Notes: generated by a model from the letters alone, not told the origin. A stretch of 64,000 nucleotides of DNA from Psychroserpens luteolus (GCF_021032705.1 NZ_JAHVXI010000001.1:682001-746000), one strand, 5' to 3'. Positions 18,201-26,407 are shown, numbered from the stretch's first letter. A program made the numbers and translations.

Positions 18201-18617
18201 ATGAATATGAAAAAGATATTTTTATTAAGTTTTTTGATGTTTTCGTTGTTCTCATGTAATATCTCTGACGACAACAACCCAAATTTTTATTATGAAGCGC
18301 TACCTATTGAATCTGTGGTTATTCCAGAAACATTTCAATTTGGTGAAACCTACGAGATTTTGTTGACTTACATTAAGCCAACAGATTGCCATGTTTACAA
18401 TAACTTATTTTATGAAAGTGATTTAAATCAACGTGATATTGCAATAGTAACTGCTGTATTTCCAGATAATGGCTGTAATGATCTTAATGAAGAAGAAGAA
18501 GTCTCTTTTAATTTTAAAGTGACTAACACAGGAACTTACACCTTTAGGTTTTGGCAAGGTAATGACGAGAGTGGTCTAGACACGTATTTAATTGTTGAAG
18601 TTCCAGTAGAAGAATAA
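18201..18617 (+). CDS. Small predicted lipoprotein, first gene of an ECF sigma operon
   Basis: A 138-residue protein with a short signal ending in the lipobox LFSC (MKKIFLLSFLMFSLFSC), followed by an acidic, beta-rich mature part with two later Cys (PTDCHVYNN, DNGCNDLNEEEE) and an acidic tail. ATGs at 18201 and 18207 are both possible. I do not recognise a named family. It lies 34 bp after an ECF-type promoter and 21 bp before the sigma gene, so it is likely cotranscribed. A role as a surface or periplasmic sensor, or as a target of the sigma factor, is inference. Confidence 0.75.
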   Translation: MNMKKIFLLSFLMFSLFSCNISDDNNPNFYYEALPIESVVIPETFQFGETYEILLTYIKPTDCHVYNNLFYESDLNQRDIAIVTAVFPDNGCNDLNEEEEVSFNFKVTNTGTYTFRFWQGNDESGLDTYLIVEVPVEE

Positions 18618-18638
18618 AAACTAACTAAACCTAACCAT

Positions 18639-19181
18639 TTGAGTTTAGAACAACTCATAGAGCGATGTAAAAAAAATGATGCTCAAGCACAAAGTCAACT
18701 ATATAAGCTATATGCGAGTAAACTGTTTTCGATTTGCTTGAAGTATTCACGTAACTATGCAGAAGCAGAAGATAACTTGCAAGACGCTTACATTACGATT
18801 TTTAAAAAATTTGATCAGTTTAAAAATCAAGGCTCTTTAGAAGGTTGGATGAAACGTATAACCATCAACACTGCTCTTCAACGCTACAGAAGTGCTGGTG
18901 TTTTTGACATTATTAATGAAGATCAAATTGAAGATGTAAGCGTAGAAGTTGATGATGATAATATAAGTATCGATTTTTTGCTGAATATTATTCAAGAATT
19001 ACCCGATCGTTATCGGTTGGTATTTAATTTATATGCTTTGGACGATTATTCGCACAAGGAAATTGCAAACCTGTTAGATATTTCGACAGGGACATCAAAA
19101 TCAAATCTAGCTAGAGCTCGATTGATTTTAAAAGATAAAATAGAACAATACAAAGCGAGACCCAACTCGCAAAGTTTATAA
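18639..19181 (+). CDS. ECF RNA polymerase sigma factor
   Basis: A 180-residue sigma-70 family protein of the ECF group. Region 2 (SKLFSICLKYSRNYAEAEDNLQDAYITIFKKFDQF) and region 4 (LPDRYRLVFNLYALDDYSHKEIANLLDIS) are clear, with no region 1 or 3. The start is TTG at 18639, giving (M)SLEQLIERC, the usual start of this flavobacterial group; no nearby ATG works. Its stop overlaps the ATG of the next gene by one base, so translation is probably coupled. It likely reads the ECF-type promoters on both sides of recA. Confidence 0.9.
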   Translation: MSLEQLIERCKKNDAQAQSQLYKLYASKLFSICLKYSRNYAEAEDNLQDAYITIFKKFDQFKNQGSLEGWMKRITINTALQRYRSAGVFDIINEDQIEDVSVEVDDDNISIDFLLNIIQELPDRYRLVFNLYALDDYSHKEIANLLDISTGTSKSNLARARLILKDKIEQYKARPNSQSL

Positions 19182-20776
19182 TGAGTGAAAAGAAAAACAT
19201 AGACAAACTCTTTAAGGAGCAACTCAAAGATTTTGAGGTTGCACCTCCTGAGGCTGTCTGGGAAAATATAGAACAAGAACTCCACAAAGACAAACGTAAA
19301 CGTAGAGTTATTCCTATTTGGTGGCGAATAGCAGGTGTTGCTGCTGCATTACTATTGTTGTTTACTGTAGGAAACACTTTATTTAATACTAATGGTGATA
19401 ATACTATCGAACAAGAAGTTGTTGATACTGATAAATCGAATACTAATTCTATCAATGATAGTAATGATGTTACAAATCCTTCAGATTTAAACACATCAAA
19501 CAATCAAGATAAGAACCCGATTGTCGATAACGATAGTTCTAAAAATGAAGAAGGCATTAATAATTCTTCTGAACAGTTAAATGATAATTTAACGACTACT
19601 GACGATTCAACCACTAAAACTAATGTTGCATCTTCTAATGAAGACGAGAAAAAATCATCATCTAAAAACTCCTCTTTAATTAAAAACAAATCTTTAAAAG
19701 AAAATGCTGTTGCAAATCAAAACAACATTAAGCTTAATACTACGAATAAAGATAAAACTAAGGTGTCTATTGATAACGAAAAGAATGCTGTAGTCAATAG
19801 CTCTAATACGCCTAGATCGAATAACAATATAGATTTGAATCCTGTTAAAAAGGAAAAGTCTGAAATTGACAAGCTTATTAAAAAAACAACATCATCTAAA
19901 GAGACTCAGGTAACTTCGGCAAATAATTCTGAAAAAGAAAACGGGACTACTACTATAGATACATCTAAAACAAAAGACGTTTTTAAAGAAGAAAATGCTA
20001 TTGAAAAAGCTATTGTCGAAGCTGAGCAAAATAAAGATGAAGTTGATGAAACCGAAGCGCCTATAAAACGTTGGAGTATCGCTCCTAATATAGCGCCTGT
20101 TTATTTTAATACCTTAGGAAAAGGGTCACCTATTGATGATCAATTTATAAACAATACCAAAGAAGGTGATATCAATGTAAGTTATGGTGTTAAAGGTAGT
20201 TATGCGATAAATAAAAAATTAAAAATTAGAGCAGGAATTAATAAGGTAGATCTAGGATATACTACAAATAATGTTGTTGCTTTTAGTAGACCAAGTAGCT
20301 CTGGCTCAAGCCGTCAGTTACAAAACATTAAATTACACGATACTACAACAACATTTATAAGTGCAAATAGTATAAGTTATACAACTGGACCTGAAATTTT
20401 GTTTACAAAAGAACAAGGCTCAATAGATCAGCAGTTAGGTTTTATTGAAGTTCCTATTGAGGTTGAATACAATTTAATAGATAAAAAAATAGGCCTAAAT
20501 CTTATCGGAGGTTTTAGCACATTATTTTTAAGTAACAATGAAATTTACTCCGTTCAAAATAATGGTGATAGAGCGCTTTTAGGTGAGGCTACAAATATTA
20601 ATGATATGAGTTATAGTGCCAATTTCGGAATTGGAGTTAACTATAACATTTCAAAACAATTACGATTTAATCTTGAACCCACGTTCAAGTATCAAATTAA
20701 CACATTCAATGATACGTCTGGTGATTTTCAACCATTCTTCATTGGTGTTTATACAGGACTTAGTTTTAAGTTTTAG
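19181..20776 (+). CDS. Anti-sigma-like membrane protein with C-terminal beta-barrel-like domain
   Basis: A 531-residue protein. The cytoplasmic N-terminus (IDKLFKEQLKDFEVAPPEAVWENIEQEL) resembles the short sigma-binding regions of flavobacterial anti-sigma partners. One membrane segment follows (about residues 48-65, IAGVAAALLLLFTVG), then a long linker (about 70-280) rich in Asn, Ser, Lys, Asp and Thr. The C-terminal 230 residues show alternating hydrophobic strands and end in GLSFKF, like an outer-membrane beta-barrel. Such a protein could span the periplasm and link outer-membrane state to the sigma factor next door. The topology and anti-sigma role are inferred from layout and gene order. 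Confidence 0.75.
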   Translation: MSEKKNIDKLFKEQLKDFEVAPPEAVWENIEQELHKDKRKRRVIPIWWRIAGVAAALLLLFTVGNTLFNTNGDNTIEQEVVDTDKSNTNSINDSNDVTNPSDLNTSNNQDKNPIVDNDSSKNEEGINNSSEQLNDNLTTTDDSTTKTNVASSNEDEKKSSSKNSSLIKNKSLKENAVANQNNIKLNTTNKDKTKVSIDNEKNAVVNSSNTPRSNNNIDLNPVKKEKSEIDKLIKKTTSSKETQVTSANNSEKENGTTTIDTSKTKDVFKEENAIEKAIVEAEQNKDEVDETEAPIKRWSIAPNIAPVYFNTLGKGSPIDDQFINNTKEGDINVSYGVKGSYAINKKLKIRAGINKVDLGYTTNNVVAFSRPSSSGSSRQLQNIKLHDTTTTFISANSISYTTGPEILFTKEQGSIDQQLGFIEVPIEVEYNLIDKKIGLNLIGGFSTLFLSNNEIYSVQNNGDRALLGEATNINDMSYSANFGIGVNYNISKQLRFNLEPTFKYQINTFNDTSGDFQPFFIGVYTGLSFKF

Positions 20777-20824
20777 GTTTTTTAGTTGGTTAGATAGTTA
20801 TTGCAAACTTCGCAATGATGACGA

Positions 20825-20852
20825 AAAGCTGCTCTGTGCCAAGAGCAGCTTT
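20825..20852. terminator. Bidirectional terminator between the barrel gene and plsC
   Basis: Eleven-bp stem AAAGCTGCTCT / AGAGCAGCTTT with a 6-nt loop, followed by T residues on the plus strand and by an A-rich flank that would read as T on the minus strand. It lies between convergent genes. Confidence 0.85.
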
Positions 20853-20857
20853 TTTGT

Positions 20858-21595
20858 TTAAGAATTATACGTTTCTAACTGATTTAACAGTAAGGTGCGT
20901 GTTTCACTATTTATACGTTTTGTATCATCTATTGTCAGACCTTCGGTTGAGATAAATCGATGTACTTTAGCTCTCATTTTTCCTGGACTTCCACTAAAAA
21001 ATGTATACGGAAATCGCTTTTTATTATCGCCAAACGTAATAGGAACAATTGGAATGTGATGATTAATAGCCATTCTAAAAGCACCATCTTTAAATTCGTC
21101 TAATACAATATGCTCATCAGGCACACCGCCTTCAGGAAAAATACAAATGCTCATACCTTGTTGTAATCGTCTTTGGGCTCTCAAAAACACACCTTGTCTA
21201 CTCTTAGAGCTACTTCTATCTACCAGAATACTAGTACGCTTATAAAAGAATCCGAATAATGGGATTTTTGCCAATTCCTTTTTTCCAACAAACACAAATG
21301 GGTTTTTTACAGTAACTAACATGAGCATAATGTCTGTCATCGATGTATGGTTAGCCACAAACATGTAACTCTTTCCTGGTTCGAGTGTTTCTTCATATTC
21401 TATAGTCACATTAAAACCCATACCAATTAAAATAAAACGTGCCCAAAAACGAGCGAGTTTAAAAAAGAATGGATACCAAGACTCTTTTAAAATTGAAATG
21501 ATCAAAATAGGAAGTAGTACAACAATAGGCAGTGCTACTAAAATGTAGAACCAAATACGATAAATTAACCAAAAGATGTACTTAAAAAAAATCAT
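20858..21595 (-). CDS. plsC: 1-acyl-sn-glycerol-3-phosphate acyltransferase
   Basis: About 245 residues with an N-terminal membrane region and the acyltransferase blocks: NHTSMTD (HX4D catalytic motif), IFPEGGVPDE (block III) and IPIVPITF (block IV). It adds the second acyl chain to lysophosphatidate in phospholipid synthesis at the inner membrane. The longer frame begins with a TTG at 21604, but this falls inside the -7 element CAAAAGTA (21602-21609), so the ATG at 21595 (MIFFKYIFW) is preferred. It is divergent from trpS. Confidence 0.88.
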   Translation of the reverse strand: MIFFKYIFWLIYRIWFYILVALPIVVLLPILIISILKESWYPFFFKLARFWARFILIGMGFNVTIEYEETLEPGKSYMFVANHTSMTDIMLMLVTVKNPFVFVGKKELAKIPLFGFFYKRTSILVDRSSSKSRQGVFLRAQRRLQQGMSICIFPEGGVPDEHIVLDEFKDGAFRMAINHHIPIVPITFGDNKKRFPYTFFSGSPGKMRAKVHRFISTEGLTIDDTKRINSETRTLLLNQLETYNS

Positions 21596-21601
21596 ATCCG
21601 C

Positions 21602-21609
21602 CAAAAGTA
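21602..21609 (-). promoter_or_regulatory. -7 element of plsC, nearly leaderless
   Basis: Minus strand TACTTTTG matches TAnnTTTG exactly and ends only 6 nt before the ATG at 21595. A clear -33 TTG is not seen. If used, the mRNA would have little or no 5' leader. Confidence 0.45.
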
Positions 21610-21619
21610 CATAATTGTT

Positions 21620-21650
21620 TTGAGCTATTTAATTAAAAAAAATACCTTTG
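21620..21650 (+). promoter_or_regulatory. Bacteroidota promoter of trpS
   Basis: TTG (21620-21622), a 20-nt spacer and TACCTTTG (21643-21650), a full match to the housekeeping consensus. The trpS start is about 50 bp downstream. It lies back to back with the plsC -7 element. Confidence 0.7.
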
Positions 21651-21700
21651 CTGACGATATAAGTTTAATTTACTAAAACAGATTTCTGCTTTCGCGGAAA

Positions 21701-22675
21701 ATGAACATGGCAAGAATACTTACAGGAATACAAAGTACAGGAACACCTCACTTAGGAAATATACTAGGTGCTATTTTACCTGCTATAGACATGGCAAATG
21801 ACGATAAAAACGACTCGTTTTTATTTATTGCAGATATGCATTCGTTAACTCAAATCAAAGACGCTGAAACGCTACGCCAAAACACGTATTCTACTGCTGC
21901 TACTTGGTTGGCATTTGGATTAGATATTAATACTACTGTGTTTTATAGACAAAGTGATATTCCGCAAGTAACAGAATTATCTTGGTATTTAAGCTGTTTC
22001 TTCCCATACCAACGTTTGACTCTAGCACATAGCTTTAAGGATAAAGCCGATCGCTTAGAAGATGTTAATGCAGGACTATTTACCTATCCAATGTTGATGG
22101 CTGCAGACATTTTATTATATGACTCTGATATTATTCCAGTAGGAAAAGATCAACTGCAACATATAGAAATGACGCGCGATGTAGCCTCACGTTTTCATGC
22201 AAAAGTAGGAGATACATTTGTCATGCCTGAAGGAAAAGTTCATGAAAACACCATGCTGGTTCCAGGAACAGATGGTGCTAAAATGAGCAAGAGTAAAGGG
22301 AATATTATCGATATCTTCTTACCAGAAAAAAAATTGCGCAAACAAATCATGTCTATCGAAACCGATAGTACGCCTCTTGAAGATCCTAAAGATTGGAAAA
22401 CATGTAACTGTTTTGCTTTATATAGCTTATTAGCTTCAAAAGAAGACATCGCTACAATGAAAACTAACTACGAGAATGGTGGTTATGGTTATGGCCATGC
22501 CAAACAAGCGCTATATGAATTAGTCTTAGATAAATTTACCGTACAGCGCGAACGTTACAACCACTTCATGACAAACCTCAACGAGATTGATGATGCCTTA
22601 GCTATTGGAGCTAAAAAAGCAAAACATGTTGCTGACGATGTCTTGAAACGTGTGCGTGAAAAAGTTGGATATTAA
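21701..22675 (+). CDS. trpS: Tryptophan--tRNA ligase
   Basis: A 324-residue class I aminoacyl-tRNA synthetase that charges tRNA-Trp. The HIGH-like motif is PHLGN near residue 19 and the KMSKS motif is intact at 194-198; GKDQLQHIEMTRD is characteristic of TrpRS. Two ATGs are possible (21701 and 21707); the second gives MARILTGIQSTG, the common start of the family, and the difference is two residues. A consensus promoter precedes it. The next gene starts 21 bp downstream and may be cotranscribed. Confidence 0.95.
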   Translation: MNMARILTGIQSTGTPHLGNILGAILPAIDMANDDKNDSFLFIADMHSLTQIKDAETLRQNTYSTAATWLAFGLDINTTVFYRQSDIPQVTELSWYLSCFFPYQRLTLAHSFKDKADRLEDVNAGLFTYPMLMAADILLYDSDIIPVGKDQLQHIEMTRDVASRFHAKVGDTFVMPEGKVHENTMLVPGTDGAKMSKSKGNIIDIFLPEKKLRKQIMSIETDSTPLEDPKDWKTCNCFALYSLLASKEDIATMKTNYENGGYGYGHAKQALYELVLDKFTVQRERYNHFMTNLNEIDDALAIGAKKAKHVADDVLKRVREKVGY

Positions 22676-22696
22676 TTTTATATAATCAAGACTTAG

Positions 22697-23215
22697 ATGG
22701 GTATTATCGTTGGGCTATTAATTCAAATACTAACATTTCCTGGAATTATTTTTGATCAATTTGCAAATAAAATAGTTTGTAATCTATTAGACATAGAAGT
22801 TCATGAAGTGAAATATCTGCAATTTGAAAGTCCAGCTGGATATCTCATTCATGATATTCCAGAAAGTTATTTAAAAGTCTTCTTAATCTCTATTGGTCCA
22901 TTTTTTATCTCAACCCTCATTGCAATATTAATGTTTGTTTTGGGTTACTCGCTAGATCAAAATGATGGCGCTTTAAGGTTAATTTTTAATTGGTTAGGTA
23001 TCTCTATTGCAGCACATGCATTTCCTACAAGTAAAAATGGTGATTTACTCTGGAAACAGAGCCTTATGGAAGTTAAAAACAAAAACTACATTGCTTTAGT
23101 TGGTTTTCCATTGGTGTTAATTATCTACTTGGCGAGACTATTACACTATTTCTGGTTAGATGTTATTTATGGTCTTATTCTGTTATTACTTATTGTAGAA
23201 CCTTGGTTTAAATAA
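22697..23215 (+). CDS. Membrane protein resembling M50/DUF3267 metalloproteases, zinc motif degenerate
   Basis: A 172-residue protein with about four membrane segments. The start (ILTFPGIIFDQFANKIVCNLLDIEVHEVKYL, then ESPAGYLIHD) follows the pattern of small site-2-protease-like proteins, whose first helix carries HExxH in the form P-G-x-x-x-H-E-x-A-H. Here that position reads DQFAN, so the zinc ligands are lost. It may be a non-catalytic relative. It follows trpS by 21 bp and overlaps the 3' end of dprA by 8 bp. Family assignment is from remembered motif shape and needs a profile search; the function is unknown. Confidence 0.65.
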   Translation: MGIIVGLLIQILTFPGIIFDQFANKIVCNLLDIEVHEVKYLQFESPAGYLIHDIPESYLKVFLISIGPFFISTLIAILMFVLGYSLDQNDGALRLIFNWLGISIAAHAFPTSKNGDLLWKQSLMEVKNKNYIALVGFPLVLIIYLARLLHYFWLDVIYGLILLLLIVEPWFK

Positions 23216-24311
23216 TTTCGAATTGTTTTCCCGGCAATGGTCTGATCACACCCTTCAATTCCATTGTTAACAGCATACTTGCAATTTTAAAAATAGGCAT
23301 TTGGCAGTTTAGAGCAATCACATCCAACAATTGCTTTCCGTGTTCTTTGAGATACTTATAAATGACTTTTTCTTCGGAAGTCAATTCTACAAACAACTGC
23401 TTTTGTATTGGTGTTTTTTTATGGTCTTCCAATTGCCAATTAAGCATGTAAGCAATATCTAACGGATTAGATAATACATGCGCTTGTTGGGTTTTTATCA
23501 AATTATTACAGCCAATACTTTGGGTATCGGTTACGCGACCTGGAACTGCAAACACGTCACGATTATAGGAGTTCGCAATATCTGCAGTAACGAGGCTACC
23601 ACCTTTTTCTGCAGATTCAATCACAATGGTAGCATCGCTTATACCAGCAATAATTCGGTTTCGTTTTAAAAAGTTATTTCTATCAAAAGCAGCACTACTC
23701 CAAAAATCGGTTAGAAATCCACCATGCTTTTCCACATCAACCCTATATTTTTTGTGTGATTTAGGGTAAATTTGATTTAAACCATGTGCTAAACAACCAA
23801 TGGTTTGCAAATTATTTTTAATCGCAGATTTATGAGCTGTGATATCTGTTCCGTAGGCAAAACCTGAAACGATTACAGGATCAAAAGAGCTGAGTTGCTC
23901 AATGAGTTTTTCGCAAAAGGCAACACCATAAGTCGTAATTTTTCGTGTACCCACAATACTAATAATTGGCTTATTCTTTAGTGCAATATGCCCTGATTGA
24001 AATAGTAAAATTGGACTATCAATACAGTGTTTTAACTTTTCGGGATAGTCATCATCGGTAAAATACAAACTGAAGATATCATTAGCCTTAATAAATCGCA
24101 GTTCATCTTCAGCAGCTTTTATATGTGTCGAATCATAAATACCCTTAACCGTTGTTAATCCAATACCATCTATTTTGAGCAGATTCGCTTTCTTTTCTTT
24201 TAATACGCCTTCAGCAGAACCACAATGGTTAATCAATTTCTTGGCGATTACATCTCCTATTTTTGGTATATGTTGTAATGCTAACACATGAATTAAATCT
24301 CGATCTGTCAT
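23208..24311 (-). CDS. dprA: DNA processing protein DprA
   Basis: A 367-residue DprA/Smf protein. An N-terminal helix-hairpin-helix region (IGDVIAKKLINHCGS, KIDGIGLTTVKGIY) precedes the Rossmann-like core with SIVGTRKITTYG, VSGFAYGTDITAH and IESAEKGGSLVTADIANSYNR. A C-terminal winged-helix-like domain follows. DprA loads RecA on incoming single-stranded DNA in natural transformation and is kept in many species without proven competence. It converges on the small membrane protein gene with an 8-bp overlap. Confidence 0.93.
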   Translation of the reverse strand: MTDRDLIHVLALQHIPKIGDVIAKKLINHCGSAEGVLKEKKANLLKIDGIGLTTVKGIYDSTHIKAAEDELRFIKANDIFSLYFTDDDYPEKLKHCIDSPILLFQSGHIALKNKPIISIVGTRKITTYGVAFCEKLIEQLSSFDPVIVSGFAYGTDITAHKSAIKNNLQTIGCLAHGLNQIYPKSHKKYRVDVEKHGGFLTDFWSSAAFDRNNFLKRNRIIAGISDATIVIESAEKGGSLVTADIANSYNRDVFAVPGRVTDTQSIGCNNLIKTQQAHVLSNPLDIAYMLNWQLEDHKKTPIQKQLFVELTSEEKVIYKYLKEHGKQLLDVIALNCQMPIFKIASMLLTMELKGVIRPLPGKQFEII

Positions 24312-24395
24312 ATAGTATATTTTCTATATGCAAGAAACAAAATTTACTTGTTAATAAATACTTAATGGGAAGTTTTATTCGCATTTAAAAATTTT

Positions 24396-24403
24396 TAACT
24401 TTG
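24396..24403 (+). promoter_or_regulatory. -7 element directly before the HU/SPOR gene (leaderless candidate)
   Basis: TAACTTTG matches TAnnTTTG exactly and is separated from the ATG at 24409 by only five T residues, so transcription would start at or next to the start codon. The -33 region reads TTT rather than TTG. Confidence 0.5.
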
Positions 24404-24408
24404 TTTTT

Positions 24409-25347
24409 ATGCAATTAGAGACTTACATCAGCGATTTATTATATAGATACGATTGTGTTATTGTACCTCAGTTTGGTGCTTTTTTAACACATCGCGTTTC
24501 GGCAAAAGTGCACGAAACTACACATTCATTTTATCCACCTAAAAAAGCATTGTCTTTTAACGAGCAATTGCAAAATAATGATGGGTTATTAGCTAATTAT
24601 ATAGCTGAAATTGAAAAAATCCCATATCAGGTTGCTGTTGAAAAAGTCGCAAAACAAGTCAAAGCAATTAAATCGTATTTAGTTGAAGGTGAAACAATTG
24701 CACTACATAATATAGGTGACTTAATTTTAAATACTGAAGGAAAGATAAATTTCGAACCTTCTCATCATATCAATTACCTTACTGATGCATTTGGTTTATC
24801 TCAATTAACGTCTTCTCATATTACCAGAGAGGTTTACAAAGAACAGGTTGAAGAGCTTGAAGATACTATTCCGCTAACTATTACACCAGAAACACGTAAA
24901 ACTAGACCTTATCTTAAATACGCAGCTATTGCATTAATCGCTTTAACGCTTGGTGGTTTTACGGCGTCTAATTATTATGTAAATCAAATTGAAAACCACA
25001 ACGAATTAGCACAAGATGAAGCTAATCAACAATTAGATGCCAGAGTACAGGAAGCAACATTTATCATTGATAACCCTTTACCTGCTGTGACTTTAACAGT
25101 TGAAAAGCCAACAGGAAACTATCATATTGTAGCTGGAGCGTTTCGTATTGAAGCTAATTCAGATAAAAAGGTCAAGCAACTAAGAGACAAAGGATTTAAA
25201 GCACGCAAAATTGGTGTTAATCGTTATGGACTCCATGAAGTCGTGTATTCTAGTCATACTGACAGAGTTGAAGCTTTAAACGCCCTACGAACCATAAAAC
25301 GAACTCACAATCGTGATGCTTGGTTATTGGTGAAGGCATTAGACTAA
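24409..25347 (+). CDS. HU/CCDC81-type domain protein with membrane segment and SPOR domain
   Basis: A 312-residue protein. Residues 1 to about 130 match the bacterial CCDC81-like tandem HU-fold region (YISDLLYRYDCVIVPQFGAFL at the start). A membrane segment lies near residues 167-185 (YAAIALIALTLGGFTASNYYV), and the C-terminus (from about 235, NYHIVAGAFR ... AWLLVKALD) is a SPOR domain, which binds denuded septal peptidoglycan. The protein may link a cytoplasmic HU-like domain to the division site. It is flanked by a near-leaderless promoter and a downstream hairpin. Domain calls are good; the cellular role is inferred. Confidence 0.85.
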   Translation: MQLETYISDLLYRYDCVIVPQFGAFLTHRVSAKVHETTHSFYPPKKALSFNEQLQNNDGLLANYIAEIEKIPYQVAVEKVAKQVKAIKSYLVEGETIALHNIGDLILNTEGKINFEPSHHINYLTDAFGLSQLTSSHITREVYKEQVEELEDTIPLTITPETRKTRPYLKYAAIALIALTLGGFTASNYYVNQIENHNELAQDEANQQLDARVQEATFIIDNPLPAVTLTVEKPTGNYHIVAGAFRIEANSDKKVKQLRDKGFKARKIGVNRYGLHEVVYSSHTDRVEALNALRTIKRTHNRDAWLLVKALD

Positions 25348-25363
25348 TTCACGAAAAAACCTT

Positions 25364-25394
25364 CTTACTGTCGATCATTCGAAATGACAGTAAG
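25364..25394 (+). terminator. Hairpin after the HU/SPOR gene (terminator-like)
   Basis: Nine-bp arms CTTACTGTC / GACAGTAAG with a 13-nt loop, followed after a few bases by a pyrimidine-rich stretch (CTTTCTTTTATTTCTTT). The loop text ATCATTCGAAAT resembles dispersed palindromic repeats of flavobacteria. It may terminate transcription 17 bp after the stop codon. Confidence 0.5.
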
Positions 25395-25456
25395 ATGGCT
25401 TTCTTTTATTTCTTTATAATTTCATTAAATCGTTTAGCTAAGATTTAAATTCATCT

Positions 25457-25464
25457 TACCTTTG
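25457..25464 (+). promoter_or_regulatory. -7 element of the thioesterase gene
   Basis: TACCTTTG, identical to the trpS -7 element, 23 bp before the ATG at 25488. The -33 position holds TTT or TTA rather than TTG. Confidence 0.5.
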
Positions 25465-25487
25465 CACGAAATTAAACGCTTATTTTA

Positions 25488-25997
25488 ATGGAGCCAAGAA
25501 CAGCTTTTCAGTCTAAAACTATCATGACCGATTTGGTACTTCCTAGTGAAACCAATCCTATAAACAATCTTTTTGGAGGTGAACTTTTAGCACGAATGGA
25601 TCGTGCTGCTAGTATTGCTGCGCGTCGCCATAGTAGACGAATTGTGGTGACAGCTTCTGTAAACCACGTAGCTTTTAATAGGTCGATTCCTTTAGGAAGT
25701 GTTGTGACCATTGAAGCTAAAGTCTCTCGAGCATTTACAAGCTCTATGGAGGTTTATCTCGATGTTTGGATTGAAGATAGAGAGTCTGGTGAATGCATTA
25801 AAGCTAACGAAGCTATTTATACATTTGTAGCTGTTGATGAAACAGGTCGTCCTGTAAAAGTACCTCAGCTTATTGCCGAAACTAAACTAGAAAAAGAGCG
25901 TTATGATGCCGCTCTACGCCGTAAGCAATTAAGCTTGGTTGTTGCTGGCAAAATGAAGCCTGCCGATGCTACAGAATTAAAAGCTTTATTTGAATAA
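25488..25997 (+). CDS. Acyl-CoA thioesterase (hotdog fold)
   Basis: A 169-residue single hotdog-domain protein of the YciA/BACH type. The text ETNPINNLFGGELLARMDRAASIAARRHS carries the conserved N-x-x-G-x-x-x-x-x-x-x-D pattern with the catalytic Asp, and VTASVNHVAFNRSIPLGSVVTIEA follows as in the family. It hydrolyses acyl-CoA in the cytoplasm; chain-length preference cannot be read from sequence. It has its own -7 element and seems to be transcribed alone. Confidence 0.88.
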   Translation: MEPRTAFQSKTIMTDLVLPSETNPINNLFGGELLARMDRAASIAARRHSRRIVVTASVNHVAFNRSIPLGSVVTIEAKVSRAFTSSMEVYLDVWIEDRESGECIKANEAIYTFVAVDETGRPVKVPQLIAETKLEKERYDAALRRKQLSLVVAGKMKPADATELKALFE

Positions 25998-26050
25998 TTA
26001 AACCTTTTTTCAAGCTAAAAGTCTTATAGTAGAATCAAATCTAAAATACT

Positions 26051-26263
26051 ATGAGAACTTTAATCCTTATTTTTTCGGCCGTATGCCTATTGAGTTTATC
26101 ATCTTGTGCTACTCGTGTAGTTACTAGACCTGCAACTGTAACGGTTATAAAAACACCTCCGAAACATTACAAAATTGTAAGAGTTAAAGGGAAGCGTTAT
26201 TACTTCTGGAACGGGAAACACTATAAAAAAACTAGAAAAGGATATGTGGTTGTGAGAGTGTAG
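26051..26263 (+). CDS. Small basic lipoprotein
   Basis: A 70-residue protein with a signal peptide ending in a lipobox (LLSLSSC at residues 13-19). The mature part is short, basic and rich in Tyr, Lys and Trp (HYKIVRVKGKRYYFWNGKHYKK), a pattern seen in small envelope proteins with repeated Y-x-W-x-(N/G)-G-x-x-Y text. No enzyme motif is present. The stop codon sits in the loop of an 8-bp hairpin (26251-26271). Likely an outer-membrane or periplasmic lipoprotein of unknown function. Confidence 0.75.
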   Translation: MRTLILIFSAVCLLSLSSCATRVVTRPATVTVIKTPPKHYKIVRVKGKRYYFWNGKHYKKTRKGYVVVRV

Positions 26264-26271
26264 CTCTCACA
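26251..26271 (+). terminator. Hairpin spanning the stop codon of the small lipoprotein gene
   Basis: TGTGAGAG / CTCTCACA perfect 8-bp arms, with TGTAG, which includes the stop, in the loop. Only a short ATTTTG follows, so it would be a weak terminator or an mRNA 3' stabiliser. Confidence 0.45.
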
Positions 26272-26407
26272 TTTTGTAAATCCCTAATAATGCGTTTCAA
26301 AATGCTATCACATTTTGTAAATCCACAATAGTATGTTTCAAAATGCTATCACATTTTGTAAATCCACAATAGTATGTTTCAAAATGCTATCACATTTTGT
26401 AAATCCA
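26267..26407. repeat. 41-bp tandem repeat, three copies plus an 18-bp partial inside the EnvC-like gene
   Basis: Copies begin at 26267, 26308, 26349 and 26390, exactly 41 bp apart. The second and third are identical; the first differs at a few bases; the fourth stops after 18 bp, which are the last codons and stop of the EnvC-like gene. Each full copy contains inverted CATTTTG / CAAAATG arms. It therefore looks like tandem duplication of the gene's 3' end between convergent genes. Confidence 0.9.

Noticed and set aside
23208-23215. Frameshift at the dprA 3' end
   Set aside because: The 8-bp overlap is a simple convergent overlap; both proteins are full length.
26267-26407. CRISPR array
   Set aside because: The units are directly joined 41-bp tandem repeats without unique spacers, and no cas genes are near.
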